A DNA stretch of 64,000 bases from Fluviicola sp. (GTDB taxonomy: Bacteria; Bacteroidota; Bacteroidia; Flavobacteriales_D; Crocinitomicaceae): positions 434,001 through 498,000 of the forward strand of contig NZ_JBCNJT010000003.1 of assembly GCF_039596395.1 (NCBI RefSeq). The letters run 5' to 3'. The notes beneath the pieces are model-generated. The model saw only the letters and a list, made by a program, of their open reading frames with translations, was not told where the DNA came from and ran no database searches. Positions 57,544-64,000 of the stretch are shown here, piece by piece. The first letter of the stretch is position 1; each line of letters begins with the position of its first letter. The translations under genes were made by a program, and so were the position numbers.

Positions 57544-59673
57544 ATGAAATTAGTTCCGGTCTTTCTGCTCTTCACTTCACTCATTTTCGCACAAACCAAA
57601 TCCTACTATTACCCGGTTGAAGCCTCTTTGGCGGATCACCACATTACGGCCATCGAACAAGATGCATTCGGGCGATTGGTCATCGGGACCGATAAAGGCC
57701 TGTTCAGTTTCAACGGTTTCCAGACGAAGCAGATCGCTTCCTCCCGGTTGTATTCGCAAGACATTGTTCAGTTGCTGAAGCTGAAAAAGAAATTCATCGG
57801 TTTGACCAAAACAGGCCAGTTATTCGAGGTCAAAGACGATCAGGCTGTTTTGGTTCCCTTGCCGCAAATAAAAAACCAGATCCTGAAACTCGACAAAACA
57901 GCAGACGGAAATCTCCGGGTCCTTTGCCCCGATGCAGTTTATACGTTTCAATCGAGTGCGTTTAAATTCATGTCAAAAACAGAGATTCCGTTTTACGAAA
58001 AGGGAAAATCGGAACTGATCGATTATGTAGAAAACGACAAAGGACGTTTTGCCCTGCTTTCCAGCAATGAATTGATCGATGTGAACGACCAGGTAGCACG
58101 GACATTGCCCGGAATGACCGGAAGATGGATGGTCGGGGAGAAGAATAACCTGATTATTTTTCCCGCGAAACCCAATTCGAACATCTCGCTGCAGTATACC
58201 AATAAGCGTTTCAAAAACCGGAACAAACTGATCGGTGCATTCAATCATTCCATCCGGAAAATAGTAACCATCGATGAAAAAGTATACCTGCTTTCGGAAA
58301 CCGGTATGATTGTTCTCAAAGCCGGCGATATGCGCGTAAAGTCTGTTATAGTGGGATTGCACGTTACTGCCGTTTTCAAAGATAAGAACAGCAATATCTG
58401 GCTGGGAACAAAATCGAAAGGATTGTACTGCATACCAGCCGGATCTTACAAATTGCTAAACTCCACCGAATTCAGTGCTCTCGACCTGTACAACGATGAG
58501 ATCATTGCACGGATGAGTTCGGGAGAAACCATGCTGCTCAATAAATTTGGCAGAAAAGCGCGTGCAGCACTTCAAAAAAACGGGGCAAAACCGGCCGGTA
58601 TCCAACTATCGCTGATGCTGGCAGACGAAATCGTAAAAGAGATCCTGCCCTTGCAAAACGGGAACTTCCTGCTTGTTTCTTCCAAAGGATTATTCAGCAT
58701 GGAAGCCAAATCCACCAAAGAACTGCGCGATAAACTGGCGAAAGGTAAACCCCGGAAAGTCATTTTGGAAAGCCCGGTAAAAATCTTCCAGCAATCAGAT
58801 ACGAATGAAGTGCTGTTCTCCAACCTCGACGGATTGTTTACACTCGACCTGAATACCCTTGAATACCGGTCAATCCGCTATTTCAATGAAACGATCGATC
58901 CTTCCGACATCCTGTACTTCAAAAAGTGCTGGTATGTGCTGAGTTCCGCCAATAAGATCTTTACCATTAAGAACGGGAAAGTAACGCACGAAGTGAATTT
59001 CCGGGAAAACGGCAGCAACCTGCTGGTGTCGAAACTGAAGATTTACAACGACTTGTTTTACATTCTTTCCGATAAAACACTTTACCGCACAAAGGATCTG
59101 ACAGGAAATCTCGAGCGTTTGGAAGAACTTTCCCGTATGAACGATTTATTCCTGAGGGATTTTGTGGTATTGGACAATAAAGTGTATGTAGCCACCCAAT
59201 TCGGTTTGTTCGAATTTAAATGGGAAAAGGTAAAAACAGAATTTCCTTCATTCATCCTGGGGAAACCGGTCGGTGATCATCAGCAAAAAAATACCGGCAA
59301 CTTTGAAGCGGCAAATACCGAAGTCACTATTCCGTATGAGTTGGTGGAACTGATGGGAAACCACCCATACCAGCTGCAATACCGGTTGATCCGCAACGGG
59401 GACGAAGACCAGATTCATTGGTCCGCTACTTCACTGGGTCTCACAAAACTCACATTCGAACACCTGAGCGCCGGTTCTTATTCATTGGAACTGCGTTTAT
59501 TCGATCCGGGAACGGGACAATATTCCAAGCCGGAAAATACCTTGTTCAAGGTCAAAGCTTCCTGGTGGGAAGACACGCTGGTTTGGTTCATTGCCGGGAT
59601 TTTAGTCGGGTTCTTCGGCCTGTTGTACCTGAAGCGCAGGAAACGCCTGAAAAAACTCGAACTTAACAAGTAA
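57544..59673 (+). CDS. Beta-propeller sensor protein without kinase domain (two-component-propeller type)
   Basis: 709 residues. Signal peptide (1-16, ending AQ). Repeated propeller strands such as ITAIEQDAFGRLVIGTDKGL and VFKDKNSNIWLGTKSKGL (reg_prop type), then a Y_Y_Y-like beta-sandwich (about 600-665: YELVELMGNHPYQLQYRLIR), then one membrane helix (about 678-700, WFIAGILVGFFGLLYL) and a short basic end. In Bacteroidota this layout is normally followed by a kinase core in the same chain; here the chain stops and the kinase is the next gene, 10 bases later. It may be the extracytoplasmic sensor for that kinase. Confidence 0.85.
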   Translation: MKLVPVFLLFTSLIFAQTKSYYYPVEASLADHHITAIEQDAFGRLVIGTDKGLFSFNGFQTKQIASSRLYSQDIVQLLKLKKKFIGLTKTGQLFEVKDDQAVLVPLPQIKNQILKLDKTADGNLRVLCPDAVYTFQSSAFKFMSKTEIPFYEKGKSELIDYVENDKGRFALLSSNELIDVNDQVARTLPGMTGRWMVGEKNNLIIFPAKPNSNISLQYTNKRFKNRNKLIGAFNHSIRKIVTIDEKVYLLSETGMIVLKAGDMRVKSVIVGLHVTAVFKDKNSNIWLGTKSKGLYCIPAGSYKLLNSTEFSALDLYNDEIIARMSSGETMLLNKFGRKARAALQKNGAKPAGIQLSLMLADEIVKEILPLQNGNFLLVSSKGLFSMEAKSTKELRDKLAKGKPRKVILESPVKIFQQSDTNEVLFSNLDGLFTLDLNTLEYRSIRYFNETIDPSDILYFKKCWYVLSSANKIFTIKNGKVTHEVNFRENGSNLLVSKLKIYNDLFYILSDKTLYRTKDLTGNLERLEELSRMNDLFLRDFVVLDNKVYVATQFGLFEFKWEKVKTEFPSFILGKPVGDHQQKNTGNFEAANTEVTIPYELVELMGNHPYQLQYRLIRNGDEDQIHWSATSLGLTKLTFEHLSAGSYSLELRLFDPGTGQYSKPENTLFKVKASWWEDTLVWFIAGILVGFFGLLYLKRRKRLKKLELNK

Positions 59674-59683
59674 TCCGGAAGAG

Positions 59684-61582
59684 ATGATGAAACAAACACT
59701 ACTACTTGCTTTCCTTCTGAACCTCCTTTCTTTGAATGGATTTTCGCAGTGTGATACCAATAAGATCAACCTGGAAAACGATCGGATCCTGGAATTGTGC
59801 TACGAAAAACCGAAAGAAGCCCTGAAAGCATGTGAAAAAGTCATTGTTCAGTCACAGGAATGCGCGTTTTATCCGGGAGAAGTCCGTGCATTGATCCGCA
59901 TGGGAATTTGTTACGACGTGCTTTCCAAACCCGACCAGGCGATCAGTTATTATCAGAAAGCGCGAACGGTTGCTCAAAAAAACAACTACCTGAAAGGCAT
60001 TGCTTCCTGCGAAAACAACCTGGGATTGATCTATTGGCGCCTGAACGATCTGAAGCGTGCCATCCACTCATTCCACGAGGCCAAACTGGCTTTTGAGAAA
60101 ATGGAAGACAACCTGAATGTGGCTACCGTAATGAATAACCTGGGATTGATCTATGAAGAACTGGATCAGGAGAAAATGGCGCTTTACTGGTACCGCAGAA
60201 GTGTTTCGAACTACCGGAAAGAGAAGAATGCCGACCAGGTCCTGGATGTGTACTCAAACATGGGAAATATCTGGACCTACATGGGAAGTTACGATTCCTG
60301 TATCTACTATTCCGAATTGGCGATCAAGGGCTATCGGAAAACAAAGAACAAATACGGTTTATCCATTTCCCTGAGTAACCTGGCAACAGCCCTCGGGGAT
60401 AAGAAAGAATACGATAAGGCCGAAAGTGCTTTCAGGGAAAGTGCAGCCATTGCCAAAGAATTGGGAAATGAATATTCCTACGTGAGTACGCTCATCAATT
60501 GGTCGAATTGTTACCGGAAACAAAAGCGTTTTGCAGAACAGGAAAAATTGCTTCAGGAAGCACTTCCGATAGCCGAAAAACTAAATGCACCTGAACAGCT
60601 TTATAAAATAAGTGAGGCCCTGGGATTTGTAGCGCTCCGGAAAGGAGATAGCAAAGCAGCGGGAAAATACTGGGCTATGTTCATGAAGTACAATTCCAGA
60701 TACACCAAAGAACTCCAGGATAAGACTATTTCAAAAACCAATGCGCTCTACGAGATCAAGTCCGAAAAGCAGCAAACGGAATTGTACCGGAAGAAAAAAG
60801 ACATCGAACTGAAAGAACAGCAGATAGCCCGCCGTTCGGAAAATATATTCTGGATAGCCCTCGTTTCCGTATTGTTCCTGGCAATCCTGAGTATCATCTT
60901 TTACTTCCGGAAACGCAACCTGCAAAAAGAATTGGTATCCCAGCAGCTGGTATTCCAGGCCACGAATGAAGAACGCAAGCGCATTTCTTACGATCTGCAC
61001 GATCTGGTCGGTTCGCAGTTGAGCTTTGTAGTCAATAATCTTGAATTGCTTTCTTTCGGCGACAAAGCAAACGAACGCATCAATAAGACCTTCCTGATGA
61101 GCCAGGAAGCGATGAGCTCTTTGCGCGATACCGTGTGGGCGCTGCATTCGGAAAGTATGTCCTCCAAAGTATTGGTCGACCGCATGAAAAACGTGGCCAA
61201 AAAGTGGTTGGAAGACAATTCCATCCAGGTGAAATTTACCGCTCAGTTACCCGATTCGGATTCGGGAGCTATCGGATTGGACCCGGGAGTTTCCCTCCAC
61301 GTGATGCGCATTTTCCAGGAAGGGATCAGTAATATATACAAACATGCCAACACCCGAAAAGTGGAAATCAACCTGAAGGAAGAAGGAGAATATTTTGTGC
61401 TATCCGTGGAAGATTTCGGGATCGGCTTCGATCCGGCCATCAAACCGGAATTCCATTACGGATTAAAAAGCATCGAACAACGGGCCGAAAAGATCGGGGC
61501 AGTTTATTCCATCCGAAAAAGTGAAACCCACAGCGGAATGGTATTAACACTTCGCTGGAAGAAAAATAGCACAATTGCGTAA
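59684..61582 (+). CDS. TPR-sensor histidine kinase (HisKA_3, NarL/LytS-like)
   Basis: 632 residues. Signal peptide-like start (MMKQTLLLAFLLNLLSLNGF), TPR repeats about 60-330 in the periplasm (ALIRMGICYDVLSKPDQAIS, NLGLIYEELDQEKMALYWYR), one membrane helix about 390-408, then a HisKA_3 dimerisation/phosphoacceptor helix with His at about 438 (ISYDLHDLVGSQL) and an HATPase domain with N-box ISNIYKHANTRK and G-box DFGIGFDP. It should phosphorylate the response regulator encoded next. The preceding propeller protein may supply the signal. Confidence 0.92.
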   Translation: MMKQTLLLAFLLNLLSLNGFSQCDTNKINLENDRILELCYEKPKEALKACEKVIVQSQECAFYPGEVRALIRMGICYDVLSKPDQAISYYQKARTVAQKNNYLKGIASCENNLGLIYWRLNDLKRAIHSFHEAKLAFEKMEDNLNVATVMNNLGLIYEELDQEKMALYWYRRSVSNYRKEKNADQVLDVYSNMGNIWTYMGSYDSCIYYSELAIKGYRKTKNKYGLSISLSNLATALGDKKEYDKAESAFRESAAIAKELGNEYSYVSTLINWSNCYRKQKRFAEQEKLLQEALPIAEKLNAPEQLYKISEALGFVALRKGDSKAAGKYWAMFMKYNSRYTKELQDKTISKTNALYEIKSEKQQTELYRKKKDIELKEQQIARRSENIFWIALVSVLFLAILSIIFYFRKRNLQKELVSQQLVFQATNEERKRISYDLHDLVGSQLSFVVNNLELLSFGDKANERINKTFLMSQEAMSSLRDTVWALHSESMSSKVLVDRMKNVAKKWLEDNSIQVKFTAQLPDSDSGAIGLDPGVSLHVMRIFQEGISNIYKHANTRKVEINLKEEGEYFVLSVEDFGIGFDPAIKPEFHYGLKSIEQRAEKIGAVYSIRKSETHSGMVLTLRWKKNSTIA

Positions 61583-61618
61583 TTGGAAATTGCTGAATAA
61601 ATCATCACATTTGTCACT

Positions 61619-62272
61619 ATGGGAACCTGTCCAATTGGAATAGTAGACGATAAAGTGTACAACGTACAAATCCTGACTGAAAAGCTGGAAGCTAAGCCGG
61701 GAGTGAAAATTACCATGACCGCGTTTAACGGCCAGGCGTTCCTGCACATCCTGCCAACCCTGAAACCACTTCCGGAGATCGTTTTCATGGACATCGATAT
61801 GCCCTTGCTGGATGGAATTGAAGCCGTGAAACAGGCCAAAGCACTCTTTCCGCAGATCCATTTTATCATGATCACCGTTTTTGACGATGAAGAACGCATT
61901 TTCTCGGCCATACAGGCAGGGGCAAGCGGTTACCTGCTGAAAGATGAATCCATTGCAAACCTGCATCGCGCCATCGATAACGTACTCGAATTCGGCGCAG
62001 CGCCACTGGCACCCGCAATAGCCAAAAAAGCATACAACTTCATTCAAAATCAGCCGGCAGCAACTTCCGATCCGGAAACAACACCTTTAAGTTCCCGCGA
62101 AATGGATATCCTGAACTGCCTGGCATTGGGAAAAAGTTATACAGTCATCGCAGACGAACTCTTCATCAGTCCGCACACCGTGCGCAAACACATGACCAAT
62201 ATCTACGAAAAACTTCACGTAAACTCCAAAGTAGAAGCCGTTCGCCTGGCCATGCAAAAGAAATGGGTTTAG
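61619..62272 (+). CDS. NarL/FixJ-family response regulator
   Basis: 217 residues. Receiver domain (about 5-125) with phosphoacceptor Asp near residue 58 in FMDIDMPLLDG, Lys in LLKDES, and the C-terminal LuxR-type HTH (about 150-215: LSSREMDILNCLALGKSYTV, DELFISPHTVRKHMTNIYEK). It binds DNA after phosphorylation by the kinase encoded directly upstream. Targets are unknown; the downstream convergent gene is PorP. The last gene of the three-gene signalling operon. Confidence 0.94.
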   Translation: MGTCPIGIVDDKVYNVQILTEKLEAKPGVKITMTAFNGQAFLHILPTLKPLPEIVFMDIDMPLLDGIEAVKQAKALFPQIHFIMITVFDDEERIFSAIQAGASGYLLKDESIANLHRAIDNVLEFGAAPLAPAIAKKAYNFIQNQPAATSDPETTPLSSREMDILNCLALGKSYTVIADELFISPHTVRKHMTNIYEKLHVNSKVEAVRLAMQKKWV

Positions 62273-62275
62273 AGG

Positions 62276-62355
62276 AATTATCAATGATGAATGAAGGAAT
62301 TATCAAGAGTTCTAATGTTGATAATTGATAATTTACATATTGATAATTGTAATTA
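62276..62355. repeat. 'Ttgataatt' inverted-word repeat, bidirectional terminator candidate
   Basis: AATTATCAA (62276-62284) pairs with TTGATAATT (62318-62326); further TTGATAATT words follow (62323-62349). Same word family as the perfect hairpin at 21530-21568. Located between the convergent response-regulator and PorP genes. Confidence 0.55.
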
Positions 62356-63402
62356 GAATCCGCTAAACTCCTTCGGGCACTGGTACCTTCTGCGCATACT
62401 CTTACTGTTCACATTCTTCGAGAACAATACCTTATTCGGCATTTCAAAAAACAGGGAAATCTCGTGACTTCCGTAACTGCTTGTTTTCAGACGGGAAATC
62501 GTCATGTCGAAATTGTAAGTCACACGCCACAGCGTTTCGTATTTCGTTCGCAGGTTCAGTCCCAGCGTAAAAATAAACGAATCGTATTGCTTGAAACTCA
62601 TTGCCGCAGTCCGGTTGCGCATCCAGATCCCTATAATAAACGGCTGACTGATGAAATTACTTCCCACACTGAACGTACGGAACTCATTCTGCATCTCGTA
62701 AACAATTCCCGGTGAAACCACAAACTCATTAAAGAGCAGGTTCGAAGAAGCATGGAAAACCAGTTTAAAAGGCAATTTATCCGTATCCGCCAGGAAGGCA
62801 TCTTTAGGTTGCGATAAATGATGGATTGCCCCGCCAAGCGTTGCATTGAAGCGTTTGAACGAATTGCGCTGTTTGCGCGAAGAACCGTTAAAACGCGCAA
62901 CCAGGCCCGCACTGAAATCAGCATACGAAACATGGTTGTAATTCGGGCGGTTGAAATTGCTTTCCTTGATCTTACCCATCGTTTCGTCCAGCTGGTCGGA
63001 AAAAGTCAGTTTCGACCAATCGATATTCTTGGTAATAAACCCGCCGCTTACACCGGCCTGTAAAATGAAATTCTTCGTGTCAACAGGGCGATAGGAGTAA
63101 TTGACGTAGCCACCGGCAGTTCGCAGCAATGCTTCACCACCAACATCCGAATAAGCCATGATCCCAAGTCCCATTTTGTACATTGTTTGCGCTTCCGCAG
63201 AGAACGAAAAAGTATTGAACCTTCCGGGAATAGGGCCCCACAAAGAACGTGCATTCAGCCTCACGGCAATTCCGTTGTTTACCGCCGTCATGGAAGGATT
63301 GTAATAGATCGGGTTGTTGTAGAACTGCGAAAAATTAGGGTCCTGCGCGTAAGCACTACCTGCAGCAAGAACCAATACGATACATAAAATCAATCCCCTC
63401 AT
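62353..63402 (-). CDS. PorP/SprF-family T9SS-associated outer-membrane protein
   Basis: 349 residues from the ATG at 63402. Signal peptide (1-20, ending AQ). The start of the mature protein, DPNFSQFYNNPIYYNPSMTA, is the hallmark of PorP/SprF. The rest is a beta-barrel with repeated G-rich turns. PorP links secreted type IX substrates carrying type B tails to the surface, SprF for SprB in gliding. It follows the CHU_C protein gene with a 3-base gap, an arrangement seen for many such pairs. Some are specific to their adjacent partner. Confidence 0.92.
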   Translation of the reverse strand: MRGLILCIVLVLAAGSAYAQDPNFSQFYNNPIYYNPSMTAVNNGIAVRLNARSLWGPIPGRFNTFSFSAEAQTMYKMGLGIMAYSDVGGEALLRTAGGYVNYSYRPVDTKNFILQAGVSGGFITKNIDWSKLTFSDQLDETMGKIKESNFNRPNYNHVSYADFSAGLVARFNGSSRKQRNSFKRFNATLGGAIHHLSQPKDAFLADTDKLPFKLVFHASSNLLFNEFVVSPGIVYEMQNEFRTFSVGSNFISQPFIIGIWMRNRTAAMSFKQYDSFIFTLGLNLRTKYETLWRVTYNFDMTISRLKTSSYGSHEISLFFEMPNKVLFSKNVNSKSMRRRYQCPKEFSGF

Positions 63403-63405
63403 CAC

Positions 63406-64000
63406 TTAGCGTATTACAGTTACAGTTCCCGATCGCTTGATCCTGCCTTTCGGATATTCTTTTCCTTCCCAGACATTCGAATTTTTGAATGTGGCACTTG
63501 CTTTCCAGACATAAGCATCCTGCTGCACAGGTTCCCCGTGGTAAGTTCCGTCCCAGTGTTCGGTCGGCCTTCCGTTTTCATCCAAAGCAGTGGTCGACCA
63601 GATGAGGTTCCCCCAATCATCGTAGATCAGCAATTCGAATTCCTTCATGTTGACTCCTTTCGGAACAAAATTCGCCACCTCGAAATCCGTGTGCCCCGGG
63701 CTCATGGCATTCGGAATAAACAATCCGTAGAAGAAATCCACCGTAATCGGTTTCACAACCGTATCCGCGCAACCATAGATCGTTGATGCAATCAGGGTTA
63801 CCGTAAATTCCCCGTCTGTTTCGTAGCGAATAACCGGGTTTTCTTCGGAAGAGGTCGTTCCGTTCCCGAATTCCCAGGAGTAATAATCCGCCAAGCTGCT
63901 CAGGTTCGTAAAATCAACAATACCGCTCAAAGGTTCGGGACCTTCCACGTTGGTATAACTGAAATCGGCAGTCGGCTGCGGCAATACCGTAATCGACGTA
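63406..64000 (-). CDS. PKD / CHU_C (type B T9SS C-terminal domain) protein, partial
   Basis: Open to the right edge, so only the last 198 residues are seen. A PKD-like domain (ADFSYTNVEGPEPLSGIVDF ... SWEFGNGTTSSEENPVIRYE) is followed by a CHU_C/type B sorting domain: LFIPNAMSPGHTDFEVANFV, LIYDDWGNLIWST, HWDGTYHGEPVQQDAYVWKA and the end RSGTVTVIR. Proteins of this class are large adhesins such as SprB-like gliding proteins and depend on a PorP/SprF partner, which is encoded 3 bases downstream. The full length and N-terminus are outside the window. Confidence 0.9.
   Translation of the reverse strand, partial: TSITVLPQPTADFSYTNVEGPEPLSGIVDFTNLSSLADYYSWEFGNGTTSSEENPVIRYETDGEFTVTLIASTIYGCADTVVKPITVDFFYGLFIPNAMSPGHTDFEVANFVPKGVNMKEFELLIYDDWGNLIWSTTALDENGRPTEHWDGTYHGEPVQQDAYVWKASATFKNSNVWEGKEYPKGRIKRSGTVTVIR

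Overview
The window looks like chromosomal DNA of a Bacteroidota bacterium of the order Flavobacteriales; a Crocinitomicaceae/Fluviicola-like genome is my best guess, by inference. The evidence is type IX secretion (T9SS) sorting domains on several secreted proteins, a PorP/SprF-family protein beside a gliding-type C-terminal-domain protein, TonB receptors with carboxypeptidase-like N-domains, bacillithiol synthesis (BshB1), Bacteroidota-type promoters (TAnnTTTG at -7) and few Shine-Dalgarno sites. Genes lie on both strands in short, tightly coupled operons. I see no rRNA, tRNA, CRISPR array, insertion sequence or prophage.

Layout. 1-5430: end of an ECF sigma factor, a small membrane protein (putative anti-sigma), a Spy/CpxP-like periplasmic protein, an MbnP-like protein, an MbnH-like di-haem protein and two YHYH-domain proteins, at least the first with a T9SS tail. 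5729-6953: divergent SDR oxidoreductase and HxlR regulator, bracketed by a near-identical 39-bp repeat. 7101-14940: ABC exporter, rpmH, threonine aldolase, small unknowns, TonB receptor, TPR-like protein, CYTH protein. 15189-20069: five-gene operon (NodB-like deacetylase, GNAT/FemAB-like transferase, SDR, PglF-like nucleotide-sugar dehydratase, hot-dog thioesterase), probably surface polysaccharide or lipid chemistry. 20163-33400: MORN/YwqK protein, lpxH, two TlpA-like thioredoxins with gatB, a GDYXXLXY/DUF2157 membrane pair, purine nucleoside phosphorylase with lpxK, glycosyltransferase, Nif3-like protein. 33404-39412: zinc-ribbon coiled-coil protein, CcsB-CcsA fusion, glutathione peroxidase, bshB1, FMN reductase. 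39586-48735: T9SS protein with TonB receptor, GreA-like protein, glycosyltransferase, secreted serine hydrolase, cysteine desulfurase. 48781-57484: small enzymes and unknowns, recF with a DUF721 gene, panB, a pseudouridine synthase. 57544-62272: propeller sensor, TPR histidine kinase and LuxR-type response regulator. 62353-64000: PorP/SprF and a partial PKD/CHU_C protein.

The most interesting candidate system is the first 5.4 kb. The motif GCGAGGGTT-N12-GTCGTCTAA occurs twice with identical spacing: at the junction of the sigma gene and the anti-sigma gene, and just before the second YHYH gene. This is what an autoregulated ECF promoter would look like. It ties a Spy/CpxP-like sensor, an MbnP/MbnH pair (in methanotrophs MbnH oxidises a tryptophan of MbnP) and secreted YHYH proteins into one predicted regulon, plausibly a metal or redox response at the cell surface.

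A second layer is in the intergenic DNA. There is a REP-like palindrome family with GTAG..CTAC ends (four copies), a 23-bp near-palindromic motif in two gaps, and several families of degenerate short words arranged as inverted repeats. Some of these abut predicted promoters or act as terminators.
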